A DNA stretch of 64,000 bases, taken from assembly GCF_024178165.1 (NCBI RefSeq), contig NZ_JAMZIE010000003.1, positions 186,001-250,000 on the forward strand, given 5' to 3'. Positions 31,430 to 39,714 of this stretch are shown here, piece by piece; position 1 is the stretch's first letter; the number at the start of each line of letters is the position of its first letter. This stretch comes from Halohasta salina (GTDB lineage Archaea; Halobacteriota; Halobacteria; Halobacteriales; Haloferacaceae). The notes under the pieces were generated by a model. It was not told the DNA's origin, made no database searches, and saw only the letters and a list, made by a program, of their open reading frames with translations. The position numbers and the translations under genes are program-made.

Positions 31430-33052
31430 TTACTCGCCGCGGAGGGCGGCGTCGACGCTCTCGGCACACCGCAGCGCGAGGGCGGCGATCGTCAGCGTGG
31501 GGTTCATCGCGCCGCCGGTCGGGAAGACCGAACTGGAGGCGATCCAGCAGTTGTCGAGATCGTGGGTCCGACAGTCGGCGTCGACCACGCTCTCCGTCGG
31601 ATCCTCGCCCATTCGGGTCGTCCCCATGTGGTGGTAGGCCGGGCCGGTGTCCTCGGGGCCGACCTGCCAGGTGATCTCCGCGCCCAACTCGTTCAGGATG
31701 CGCTCTTGGATCTCGTTGGCGCGCTCGATCGTTCGGAGGGCACGGTCGTCGACGGTCCAGTGGACTTCCGGGACGGGGTTGCCGTGGGCGTCCGTTTCGT
31801 CGCGGTCGAGGCCGATGGAACTGTCCTCGCCGGGGATCGATTCGACCAGCGCGCCCATCCCGATGTGGGTTCCATACTCGCCGCGGAGTCGCTCCAAGAG
31901 GTCGTCACCCCAGTCGTCGCCCGTCAGTGCTGACTCGACCGGCGAGGGGCCGGCGTAATTGAAGAACTCCAGTTTGAACGGGCCGACCTCCGCGTCGGCC
32001 TCGTCGTAGAACTGGTGGGATTCGCTGGTGAGAAAGCCGATATGGCCCTGTCGAGTGGGCTCGTCGAGCAGGCCACCGGTGCCGGCGAACAGGTGGTCCA
32101 TGAAGAATTTGCCCACAGTACCGCTGGAGTTCGCCAGTCCGTCGGGATACTGTTCGGACTCCGAGAGCAACAGCAGTCGTGGTGTTTCGACGCCGCCCGC
32201 TGCGATCACGAACCCCTCGGCCTCCTGTCGGTACTCACCGTCGGGCGTGGCGTACTCGGCGGCGGTGATCGACTCCGCGTCGTGGGCGAGTCGACCGACG
32301 ACCGCGCGGTCGATCACGGTCGCCCCCGCTTCCTCGGCCCGTTCGATGTGGACTGTCGCGTCGTATTTGGCTCCGGAGGGACAGACCGGCTGGCAGGTGC
32401 CGTACCCCACACACCCGCTGCGACCGTCGTAGGACTCCGAGTTCCGTGCATTCGGGACCGAGTGCATGGCGATGCCGAGTTCGTCGCAGGCTTCGGCGAA
32501 CAGCGAGTCGCTGTAGGAGGGCTGGAACTCCGGCATCGGACGGGGCGTCTCGCGTGGTGGTGCGAAGGGGTTGTCGCCGCCCGCCACGCCCAACTCGCGT
32601 TCGGCCGCCGCGTAGTAGGGGCGGAGGTCCTCGTAGTTGATCGGCCAGTCGACGCCGATCCCACGCTCGCTCTGTGAGTTGAAATCGGCCTCGTGGAGCC
32701 GCATCACCATCCCCTGCCAGTGGAGCGTCGAGCCGCCGATCCCCTTGACGCGGGCGTGATTGAGGGGATAGAACCGCTCGCCGTCGTTCGAGTGGGCGTC
32801 GCGTTCGGGGTCGCCGTCCCAGACCGCGGGCCGGTCGTAGAACGGCCGGATCGCACGCTCCTGTCTGGCCAGTCGGTCGCTCGGATCGAACCGTGGGCCG
32901 GCGTCGAGAACGACCACCTCGTGGCCGGCCTCGGCGAGCCGACTGGCCACCAGCGCGCCCGCCGGCCCCGCACCGATCACACAGACGTCGCAGTCCGTGA
33001 CCGGCGTCCGGTCGGTCGACGCCTCGCTCCCGACGTTCTCGGCGGGGCTCAC
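31430..33052 (-). CDS. GMC-family FAD dehydrogenase with Cys cluster
   Basis: A 540-residue flavoprotein. The FAD Rossmann loop is VIGAGPAGALVASRL at 25-39. The GMC core includes GIGGSTLHWQGMVMR (105-119) and the C-terminal YHHMGTTRMG plus GGAMNPTLTIAALA, which hold the catalytic His and Asn. Cys214, Cys220 and Cys224 (GCVGYGTCQPVCPSG) resemble the 3Fe-4S site of bacterial FAD-glucose or fructose dehydrogenases. It has no signal peptide. The upstream gene encodes a Tat-bearing small subunit and overlaps the GTG start by four bases (GTGA), so the pair is probably exported together. It oxidises a sugar or alcohol and passes electrons to an unknown acceptor. Confidence 0.9.
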   Translation of the reverse strand: MSPAENVGSEASTDRTPVTDCDVCVIGAGPAGALVASRLAEAGHEVVVLDAGPRFDPSDRLARQERAIRPFYDRPAVWDGDPERDAHSNDGERFYPLNHARVKGIGGSTLHWQGMVMRLHEADFNSQSERGIGVDWPINYEDLRPYYAAAERELGVAGGDNPFAPPRETPRPMPEFQPSYSDSLFAEACDELGIAMHSVPNARNSESYDGRSGCVGYGTCQPVCPSGAKYDATVHIERAEEAGATVIDRAVVGRLAHDAESITAAEYATPDGEYRQEAEGFVIAAGGVETPRLLLLSESEQYPDGLANSSGTVGKFFMDHLFAGTGGLLDEPTRQGHIGFLTSESHQFYDEADAEVGPFKLEFFNYAGPSPVESALTGDDWGDDLLERLRGEYGTHIGMGALVESIPGEDSSIGLDRDETDAHGNPVPEVHWTVDDRALRTIERANEIQERILNELGAEITWQVGPEDTGPAYHHMGTTRMGEDPTESVVDADCRTHDLDNCWIASSSVFPTGGAMNPTLTIAALALRCAESVDAALRGE

Positions 33053-33579
33053 GCCGTCGGCCCCCGCTGGTAGCTGTCGAGCCCGCCGGCGTGGCCCTGT
33101 GGGTTCTCGATCCCGACGAGTTCGCCGCCGGTCGGCGAGCTGTAGAGGGCCAAAAGTAGCTCGTTGACGATGTAGTAGCGGATCCGTTCGGCCGGCGTCC
33201 CGTCTGGATCCGGATCGGCCGCGCCCGCGCCGGTCTCCCGGAGCAGCGAGTCGCGGTCCTCGGCACTGAGTGCGGCCACGTTCCCGTCGTACCACGCCTC
33301 CGCCCGCGTTTCGAGGGCGTCGACGGCATCGCGGACCCCCGCGGCGTGGGGGCCGTCGTCGAGTCGCCCCGCCAGAAAGGTCCCGACGAACTCGTCGATC
33401 CCGTCGACTGCCGAAGGGTACAGCACCTCGGCGGCGGCGACCAGTGTCTCCCGGACCGCCGCCTCCTCGCCCCCGTCGTCCCCATCGCCGTCGGGGGACC
33501 CTTGGAGACAGCCGGCTGTCGCAGTGCCGGCCCCCAGCGCGCCGAGGGCGGCCACCGCGTCCCGTCTCGAAAGCTCCAT
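33049..33579 (-). CDS. Gluconate 2-dehydrogenase subunit 3-like, Tat lipoprotein
   Basis: A 176-residue small subunit of a GMC dehydrogenase. The N-terminus MELSRRDAVAALGALGAGT has a twin-arginine motif (Arg5-Arg6) and ends in a lipobox with Cys near residue 24. The mature part (40-165) matches the subunit 3 family: LVAAAEVLYPSAVDGID, FVGTFLAGRL, then AERIRYYIVNELLLALYSSPTGG and a C-terminal DSYQRGP. In bacterial complexes this subunit carries the catalytic subunit through the Tat system. The third, cytochrome c subunit is missing here. Start at the ATG at 33579, 24 bases from a TATA box. Confidence 0.85.
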   Translation of the reverse strand: MELSRRDAVAALGALGAGTATAGCLQGSPDGDGDDGGEEAAVRETLVAAAEVLYPSAVDGIDEFVGTFLAGRLDDGPHAAGVRDAVDALETRAEAWYDGNVAALSAEDRDSLLRETGAGAADPDPDGTPAERIRYYIVNELLLALYSSPTGGELVGIENPQGHAGGLDSYQRGPTA

Positions 33580-33586
33580 GACCGGA

Positions 33587-33600
33587 TTAGGCAAACCTAA
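33587..33600. promoter_or_regulatory. Iron-box-like palindrome, second copy
   Basis: TTAGG-CAAA-CCTAA, perfect 5-bp arms. It lies between the TATA box (33603-33610) and the start of the Tat subunit gene, so it overlaps the likely transcription start. It is also 138 bases upstream of the divergent iron permease. Confidence 0.65.
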
Positions 33601-33602
33601 AA

Positions 33603-33610
33603 CTTATATC
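33603..33610 (-). promoter_or_regulatory. TATA box of the GMC dehydrogenase operon
   Basis: GATATAAG on the minus strand, 24-31 bases before the ATG at 33579. Confidence 0.6.
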
Positions 33611-33738
33611 CGTTGGAACTGGATCGTCGGCCGACAGTCGCGGCTCGAATCCGACAGGGGTAACCCGGCCGCCGGTCGACTCCCGGCTACAACCGTGCCG
33701 ACGTCCCGCTCTCCGAGCCACCGTCCACCGTTCGACAG

Positions 33739-35367
33739 ATGACACGCTTCGATCGACTCACGACCGACGCGTCGGATCCCGACGCGAGATCGCTCGGGCT
33801 GACGCTGCTGGCCGGCGCGGTCGCCGCCAGCATGCTCGTCCCGCTGACGTGGCTCCTCGTCGAGGTCCTGCAGGTCGACCCCGACCGGGCCAGTCAGCTA
33901 CTGGTCCAGCCGTCGACCGTCGAGACCATCGTCAACAGCCTGCTGTTGATGGGTGGGGTCACCGCGCTCTCGGTGGGGATCGGCGTCCCGCTGGCGTGGC
34001 TGACCGTCCAGACGGACCTCCCGTTCCGGCGGTTCTGGTCGATCGTCGTCGCCCTGCCGCTGGCGGTCCCGAGCTATATCGGCGCGTTTACTTTCGTCTC
34101 GGCGTTCGGCCCCCGCGGGGAGTTCCAGTCGATCCTCCAGCCGCTCGGCATCGAGCGCCTGCCGGAGATCTACGGCCTGCCCGGCTCGATCCTCGTGATT
34201 ACGCTCTACACCTACCCCTACGTCTATCTCACCACACGGGCGGGGCTGGTGTCGTTCGACACCTCGCTGCTCGAAGCGGCCCGAAGCCTCAATCACGGCC
34301 GCCGGGAGGCCTTCCGCCGGGTGACGTTGCCGCACATCCGGCCGTCGATCGCCGCGGGCGCGCTGCTGGCGGCGCTGTATGCGGTCTCCGATTTCGGGAC
34401 CCCCGCGATCATGCGGCTGCCGGTGTTTACCCGGCAGATATTCGTCGAGTTCAACGCCTTCAATCAGGACTACGCCTCCCTGCTGTCGCTCCAACTGTTG
34501 GCGGTCGTGGTGGTCGTCCTCACCGTAGAGTCGCGGATCCGACCGAACGACACGGTCCACGGCGACGGGGCCGGCGATCGATCCGGCGGGCCGGTGATCG
34601 AACTCGGGGTCTGGCGGTGGCCCGCAACCCTCCTGCCGGCGTCGGTCGCCGGGCTGGCGCTGCTCGTCCCGATCTGGATCCTCGGGCTGTGGCTCGTGAC
34701 CGCTGATCTGGCCGCCCGCCCCGAACTCGCGCTTCGTCTAGAGTACGTCACCAACTCGGTGTCGGTCGCGAGTGCGGCGGCACTGCTGGCGGTGCTGGCG
34801 GCACTCCCGGTAGCCTACCTCGCGGCCCGCGACGACTCCCGGCTGGCGTGGCTCTTCGAGCGGTCGACCTACGTCGGCTTCGCCGTCCCGGGGATCGTGC
34901 TGGCCCTCGCGTTAGTCTTCTTTGCGACCGGCTACGAGACCGCCGACATCCCCTTCGGGCCCGAACTCTACCAGACCCTCCCCCTGCTCGTGTTCGCCTA
35001 CGTCGTCCGGTTCATGCCCCAGGCGGTCGGCTCGATCCGGACCTCGACGCTACAGGTCGATCCGAAACTCGTCGAGGCTGCCCGGAGTCTCGGTACCTCG
35101 CCGACGGTCGCCTTCCGGAAGATCACCCTCCCGCTCGTCGCCCCGGGGATCGTCGCGGGGGCCGCTCTCGTGTTCCTGACGACGATGAAGGAGCTCCCGG
35201 CGACGCTCATTCTCCGGCCGACGGGTTTCGAGACGCTCGTCACCATCGTCTGGCGGGCCCAGTCGGCCGCCTACTTCCAGTATGCGGTGATCCCGTCGGT
35301 GCTGCTGTTGGTCGTCTCTGGGCTCTCGATGGTCGTCATTCTGCGGCAGGACGGCAGCGGCCACTAG
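33739..35367 (+). CDS. Iron(III) ABC transporter permease (FbpB type)
   Basis: A 542-residue fused permease with twelve predicted helices. It holds two BPD_transp_1 units, each with an EAA loop that contacts the ATPase: LLEAARSLNHGRREAFRRV near 176 and LVEAARSLGTSPTVAFRKI near 443. This double-length layout is that of FbpB/SfuB ferric iron permeases. Conserved wording includes PLAVPSYIGAFTFVSAFGP and VSDFGTPAIMRLP. No binding protein or ATPase gene adjoins, so partners must be elsewhere. The iron-box-like palindrome lies upstream in the shared divergent region, supporting iron-dependent control. Confidence 0.92.
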   Translation: MTRFDRLTTDASDPDARSLGLTLLAGAVAASMLVPLTWLLVEVLQVDPDRASQLLVQPSTVETIVNSLLLMGGVTALSVGIGVPLAWLTVQTDLPFRRFWSIVVALPLAVPSYIGAFTFVSAFGPRGEFQSILQPLGIERLPEIYGLPGSILVITLYTYPYVYLTTRAGLVSFDTSLLEAARSLNHGRREAFRRVTLPHIRPSIAAGALLAALYAVSDFGTPAIMRLPVFTRQIFVEFNAFNQDYASLLSLQLLAVVVVVLTVESRIRPNDTVHGDGAGDRSGGPVIELGVWRWPATLLPASVAGLALLVPIWILGLWLVTADLAARPELALRLEYVTNSVSVASAAALLAVLAALPVAYLAARDDSRLAWLFERSTYVGFAVPGIVLALALVFFATGYETADIPFGPELYQTLPLLVFAYVVRFMPQAVGSIRTSTLQVDPKLVEAARSLGTSPTVAFRKITLPLVAPGIVAGAALVFLTTMKELPATLILRPTGFETLVTIVWRAQSAAYFQYAVIPSVLLLVVSGLSMVVILRQDGSGH

Positions 35368-36467
35368 GGGCGCCCGCCGAGTTCGACCGTGACGGTCTCC
35401 CGGCTGCCCGCCCGCACGACCTCGACGTCGACGCTCTCGCCGGGTTCGGTTTCGAGGGCGATCTGTCGCAGGAGGTCGTGGTCGTCGCCGATCCGGCTCT
35501 CGTCGACGCGGACGATCACGTCGCCGCCGACGGGCACGCGCTGGCCGTCGACCGTTTCGGCGCGCTGTGGGCCGCGAAGCAGTCCGGCGGCCGGCCCCTC
35601 GGGGTCGACGGCGACGACCGCCGCGCCGCTGGTCTCGCCGAGGTCGTTGGCCGCGGCGATCGCCGGCACCACGGTTCGGGTCTCGACGCCGAGATACGGA
35701 TGGGTGTAGTCGCCCGACGCGATCAGCGCGGGGACGACCCGGTCGACGATGGCCGCCGAGACGGCGAAGCCGACGTTGTCGGCGTCGGCGCGGACGGTGT
35801 TGACGCCGATCACGCGGCCCTCGGCGTTCAACAGTGGGCCGCCGCTGTTGCCGGGGTTGATCGCGGCGTCGGTCTGGATCCCGTCCGGCACGAGCGGCCC
35901 GCTCGGCAGCCGTAAGGCCCGGTCGACGCCGCTGACAGTGCCGGTAGTGATCGTCCCCTCAAGGCGGAGCGGCGAGCCGATGGCGACCGCCGGCGCTCCC
36001 TGTCGTGGGGGCTCGGCGGCCGTCGACAGCGGGGTCGCCGATGCCGGCGGCTCCTCGATTTCGAGGACCGCGAGGTCGGTCCGCCGGTCGACACCGACGA
36101 CGCTCGCCCGCCGCCACTCGCCGCGGGCCCCGAACTTCACGTCGACGGTCCCCGCGCTGTCGATCACGTGGAAGTTGGTCACGAGGTGGCCGGCGTCGTC
36201 GTAGACGAACCCCGAACCGCTCGAACTCCCCGACTCGCCGACGACGTACACCGTGACGACCGAGTCGATCGTCTCCTCGTAGAGTCGCTGGCTGTCGATC
36301 GGGACGGGGGCCGCGTCGTCTGTAGAGGGATCGTCGTCGGGAGCCGGCTCCTCGTCGGCCGCCCCGCCCGTGCCGGTACAGCCGGCCAGCGCCGCCGCCC
36401 CGAGGAACCCCCCGGCCCCCCTGAGCACCGCCCGCCGGCCGGTCGACCCGCTGTCGTGTGCTGTCAT
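35364..36467 (-). CDS. HtrA/DegP-type serine protease, Tat lipoprotein
   Basis: A 367-residue S1C protease outside the membrane. The N-terminus has twin arginines (Arg11-Arg12), a short hydrophobic region and lipobox AGC with Cys30. An acidic linker (35-58) leads to the trypsin-like domain (60-250) with the triad His100 (TNFHVI), Asp131 (RTDLAVL) and Ser208 (GNSGGPL). One PDZ domain follows (about 255-365; LGVETRTVVPAIA ... GDVIVRVDESRI). It probably handles misfolded surface proteins. The stop overlaps the permease stop by four bases (convergent). Confidence 0.93.
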   Translation of the reverse strand: MTAHDSGSTGRRAVLRGAGGFLGAAALAGCTGTGGAADEEPAPDDDPSTDDAAPVPIDSQRLYEETIDSVVTVYVVGESGSSSGSGFVYDDAGHLVTNFHVIDSAGTVDVKFGARGEWRRASVVGVDRRTDLAVLEIEEPPASATPLSTAAEPPRQGAPAVAIGSPLRLEGTITTGTVSGVDRALRLPSGPLVPDGIQTDAAINPGNSGGPLLNAEGRVIGVNTVRADADNVGFAVSAAIVDRVVPALIASGDYTHPYLGVETRTVVPAIAAANDLGETSGAAVVAVDPEGPAAGLLRGPQRAETVDGQRVPVGGDVIVRVDESRIGDDHDLLRQIALETEPGESVDVEVVRAGSRETVTVELGGRP

Positions 36468-36605
36468 CTAGCCCGTTCGACGGATCCCACACTGATAAGA
36501 TCACCAGACGGTCGAGCAGTCGTGACAGTCGGCCGGTCGCGTCGTCCGGGCGAGTCCGCCTCATCGGTCGACACACACCCCCATGCTCGACGGAAGCCAC
36601 AAACC

Positions 36606-36613
36606 ATTTATTT
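36606..36613 (+). promoter_or_regulatory. TATA box of the PAPS-reductase-family gene
   Basis: ATTTATTT, 25-32 bases before the ATG at 36638. Confidence 0.6.
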
Positions 36614-36637
36614 TGCCTAATGAGATGTAATTACACG

Positions 36638-37609
36638 ATGAGCGCCGATTTCCCCGACTACCTCGACGTCGACTACACCGACGGCGAGGGCGAGGAACCG
36701 ACGGACTACCCGTCGCTGGAGCACAAGATCGAGAAAGCCATCGAGGTCACCAAGACCGGCCTCGAACAGTACGACAACCCCGCGGTGATGTGGACCGGCG
36801 GCAAGGACTCGACGCTGACGCTCTACTTCATCAACCAGGTCGCCGATAAGTTCGGCTACGAGAAGCCGACGGCGGTCTTCATCGACCACTATCAGCACTT
36901 CGACGAGATCACCGACTTCATCGAACACTGGGCCGACGAGTGGGACATCGACCTCGTCTACGCCCGCAACGAGGACGTCGGCGCCTACGCCGACGAACAC
37001 GGTCTCGAACCCGGCGACGACATCCCGGTCGACGCACTGTCGGAGCACAACCAGCACCACGTCCGTGAGATCCTCGAATACGAGGAGGACTCCTTCCCGT
37101 TCCTGCTGGACACCTACGTCGGCAACCACCTGCTGAAGACGGTCGCGCTCAACGACGCCCTCGAAGCCCACGACATCGACGGCGTGATCTCGGGTGTGCG
37201 CTGGGACGAACAGGAGGCTCGCGCCGACGAGACGTTCTTCAGCCCCCGACATGATCCCGACATCTACCCGCCCCACGACCGCGTTCAGCCCATCCTCCAG
37301 TTCGACGAGCGCGACGTCTGGGACGTCTTCTGGAACTACGTGGTTCCGGATACGGTCGAGGCCTTCCCCGAGGACGGCTACGTGCCGGAGTCCGCCGAGG
37401 ATCTCCCCGAGGGTGTCGACCAGTCGGACGTGCCGATCTCCCCGAAATACTTCGCCGGCTTCCGGAGCCTCGGCAGCGAGGTTAGCACCGAAAAGACGAC
37501 CGACGAGCCAGCGTGGCTGCAGGATCTCGCCAACACGACCGAACGCGCCGGCCGGGCCCAGGACAAAGAGGACCTGATGGAACGGCTGCGCGATCTCGGC
37601 TACATGTAG
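36638..37609 (+). CDS. Phosphoadenosine phosphosulfate reductase family protein
   Basis: A 323-residue adenine-nucleotide alpha-hydrolase. The PP-loop is WTGGKDSTL at 52-60, followed by VFIDHYQHFDEI, the VGNHLLKTVALNDAL helix and GVRWDEQEARADETFFSPRHD near 190. The order resembles the CysH/CysD branch, but the reductase's catalytic C-terminal ECG(L)H motif is not visible. It is therefore more like the haloarchaeal 'PAPS reductase family' proteins of uncertain substrate, or a CysD-type sulfurylase. The ATG at 36638 is preceded by a TATA box. The stop codon directly abuts a fragment of an aldehyde dehydrogenase gene. Confidence 0.88.
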   Translation: MSADFPDYLDVDYTDGEGEEPTDYPSLEHKIEKAIEVTKTGLEQYDNPAVMWTGGKDSTLTLYFINQVADKFGYEKPTAVFIDHYQHFDEITDFIEHWADEWDIDLVYARNEDVGAYADEHGLEPGDDIPVDALSEHNQHHVREILEYEEDSFPFLLDTYVGNHLLKTVALNDALEAHDIDGVISGVRWDEQEARADETFFSPRHDPDIYPPHDRVQPILQFDERDVWDVFWNYVVPDTVEAFPEDGYVPESAEDLPEGVDQSDVPISPKYFAGFRSLGSEVSTEKTTDEPAWLQDLANTTERAGRAQDKEDLMERLRDLGYM

Positions 37610-37983
37610 GCCGCGGCGGCGAGCGCGACGGCGCGGTGTACGAACCGACGCTGCTGGCGGACGTCCTCCACGACGCCCGGATCATCCACGAGGAGCAGTT
37701 CGGCCCGGTTGCCGCCGCGACGAGTTTCGCGGCGGAAGACGAGGCCATCGATCTCGCCAACGCCGGCGACCTCGCACTGGACGCCTCGGTGTTCACCACC
37801 GACCACGACCGCGCCATGCGGGTCGCCGAGGCCGTCGACGCCGGTGGCGTCCGGATCAACGGCGCACCCTCCCACGGGCTCGGTGACGTCCCCTACGGCG
37901 GCAACGGGGCCTCGGGAACCAACCGCGAGGGGGTCCACACCACTATTGAGCAGATGCTCCGGACGAAGTCGATTATCCTCTGA
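37610..37983 (+). pseudogene. 3' remnant of an aldehyde dehydrogenase (GapN-like) gene
   Basis: From the base after the PAPS-reductase-family stop, one frame encodes the last ~120 residues of an NAD(P)-dependent aldehyde dehydrogenase: GGERDGAVYEPTLLADV, EEQFGPVAAATSF, then DAGGVRINGAPSHGLGDVPYGGNG and the C-terminal MLRTKSIIL. The wording is closest to haloarchaeal non-phosphorylating glyceraldehyde-3-phosphate dehydrogenase. The N-terminal two thirds, with catalytic Cys and the NAD fold, are missing; the upstream frame belongs to the other gene. No start codon precedes it. The frame is otherwise intact, so the loss seems recent. Confidence 0.8.
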
Positions 37984-38213
37984 TCGACGGCTGCACGCGA
38001 CGAAAACGGTATGATCCGGGCAGGAACCCGAACCACCAACACGTTTACAGACCCACTAGATCGATCCGTTTGAGGTGCGTACCTCACGAATAGTTCTCTG
38101 CCACGGTTCAAATAGCTTCGTTAGTATCACAGCAGATAATCGGGGGAGAGGGTTTAATTAATTGTTGAACGTCAAGTCAATCAACGTCTGTTACCCACAC
38201 AGACTATACACAC
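37984..38213. promoter_or_regulatory. AT-rich archaellin upstream region with two palindromes
   Basis: No gene. Holds TGAGGT-GCGT-ACCTCA (38071-38086), a TATA-like TTTAATTAAT near 38152-38161, and GTCTGT-N7-ACAGAC (38186-38204), which would form a hairpin in the mRNA leader just before the start at 38214. Confidence 0.5.
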
Positions 38214-38783
38214 ATGTTCAAACCAGACAACCGAGGTCAAGTCGGCATTGGCACACTGATCGTGTTCATTGCCATGGTCCTCGTGGCGGCGATTGCAGCG
38301 GGCGTTTTGATCAACACGGCCGGGCTCCTCCAGACGCAGGCCGAAGCGACCGGCGAGGAGACCCAACAGCAGGTCAGCGACCGGCTCCAGATCCAGAGTG
38401 CAACAGGAACGGTCGGTGATTCGGACCCGATAAACGTGACTGAGATAAACATTACCGTGACCAAGACCCCGGGCGCTGGTAATATTCAACTCGAAAACGT
38501 GACCTACGAGTTCGTCACGAACGATGCGGTCAACACGGATGTCGTCGACCCGAGTTCCGACATCAAATACATCGTGAACGAAACAAACGATAACGTCATT
38601 ACCGATCGTAGCGATCGATACATCCTGTCGTTCGACACCGCGACACAAGTCGGTGAGGATGGCGTGAAACTCCAGGGTGGCGATACGGTAACGGTGACGC
38701 TGACGACCGCTCAGGGTGCCTCGACGATCAAGGAACTCCGCGTTCCCGACTCGCTGGTCGATCGCAGTGCAGTGAAACTGTAG
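38214..38783 (+). CDS. Archaellin (archaeal flagellin), orphan
   Basis: A 189-residue structural subunit of the archaellum. The class III signal peptide MFKPDNRG is cut before [19 protein letters not shown], the hydrophobic helix that builds the filament core. The globular beta domain (about 60-189) carries four N-glycosylation sequons (Asn74, Asn79, Asn95, Asn122). Length is at the short end for haloarchaeal archaellins. No arlCDE..J motor or secretion genes and no prepilin peptidase are nearby, so it is an isolated paralog or the sole filament gene away from the motor cluster. GC is lower than neighbouring genes. Followed by a T7 run. Confidence 0.93.
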   Translation: MFKPDNRGQVGIGTLIVFIAMVLVAAIAAGVLINTAGLLQTQAEATGEETQQQVSDRLQIQSATGTVGDSDPINVTEINITVTKTPGAGNIQLENVTYEFVTNDAVNTDVVDPSSDIKYIVNETNDNVITDRSDRYILSFDTATQVGEDGVKLQGGDTVTVTLTTAQGASTIKELRVPDSLVDRSAVKL

Positions 38784-38801
38784 ACGCGCGTTTCGATTCC
38801 G

Positions 38802-38808
38802 TTTTTTT
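38802..38808 (+). terminator. T-run terminator after archaellin
   Basis: Seven consecutive T on the plus strand, 19 bases after the stop codon and followed by GC-rich DNA; T-runs terminate archaeal RNA polymerase. Confidence 0.6.
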
Positions 38809-38959
38809 CGCGGCCGCTCGGTGCCCCACAGTCCGTGGTCGACCCACACATGTGGGTTCCGCGATTCGCACCGCCAGCCGGCTGTCGGCCGTAGCGAGCG
38901 CCCGCCGGCCGACGGTCGGGACCCAAAGCCGTATTATCCCTGCCGGTCTCCGGTGTGGT

Positions 38960-39673
38960 ATGACAGACACGTGGGTCAGCCTCTTTTCGGGCGGCAAGGA
39001 CTCCTCGTGGGCGCTCTATCGGGCCTTGGAGGAGGGACTGGACGTGAGCCGGCTGCTGACGGTCCACCCCTCCGAGGAATCCTACATGTACCACGTCCCG
39101 GAGACCCAACTGGCTCGGCTGGCCGCCGAGAGTATCGGGATCGAACTGGTGGAGGTCGAGCCGGGCGATCTGGCGGCCGCCGAGGCGGTCGACTCCGCCG
39201 CACAGGGCGACGCCGAACTCGAACCGCTGGAGGCGGCGCTCACCGACCTCGCCGAGGAGGTCGACCTCGCGGGAGTCACCGCTGGAGCCATCGAAAGCGA
39301 GTTCCAGACCAGCCGGATTCAGGGGATGTGTGACCGGCTGGGGATCGATCTGTTCGCGCCGCTGTGGCAGCGCGATCCCGACGAACTCGCCGCGGAGATG
39401 TTGGAGGCGGGCTTCGAGATCACGATCCTCCAAGTCGCGGCCTACGGCCTCGACGAGTCATGGCTCGGCCGACCCCTCGACGCCGAGGCGATCGAGGAGC
39501 TCCGGGAACTCAACGCCGAGTACGGCGTCCACCTGCTGGGGGAGGGCGGGGAGTTCGAGACCTTCGTGACGAACGGTCCGCACATGGATCGGCGGATCGA
39601 CCTCGAATACGACACCGAATGGCACGGCGACAGCGGCCGGATCCGGATCACTGACGCGCGCCTTGCGGAGTAG
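38960..39673 (+). CDS. Diphthine-ammonia ligase (Dph6-like) ATPase
   Basis: A 237-residue PP-loop ATPase of the Dph6/MJ0570 family. The nucleotide loop is SLFSGGKDSSWAL at 7-19. Later come HPSEESYMYHVPE, GAIESEFQTSRI and the family signature PLWQRDPDELAAEM, with GEGGEFETFVTNGP near 193. The family amidates diphthine on elongation factor 2, the last step of diphthamide synthesis. The ATG at 38960 gives MTDTWVSLFSGGKDS, the usual start. Monocistronic or with the small zinc protein 41 bases downstream. Confidence 0.88.
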   Translation: MTDTWVSLFSGGKDSSWALYRALEEGLDVSRLLTVHPSEESYMYHVPETQLARLAAESIGIELVEVEPGDLAAAEAVDSAAQGDAELEPLEAALTDLAEEVDLAGVTAGAIESEFQTSRIQGMCDRLGIDLFAPLWQRDPDELAAEMLEAGFEITILQVAAYGLDESWLGRPLDAEAIEELRELNAEYGVHLLGEGGEFETFVTNGPHMDRRIDLEYDTEWHGDSGRIRITDARLAE

Positions 39674-39714
39674 TCGACCGGCAGGCTGAGGACGCTGGCG
39701 GCCCTCGCATCGGT

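Noticed and set aside
36611-36622. Half iron box (TTTGCCTAAT) before the PAPS-reductase-family gene
   Set aside because: Only one CCTAA arm is present; no opposite TTAGG at the right spacing.
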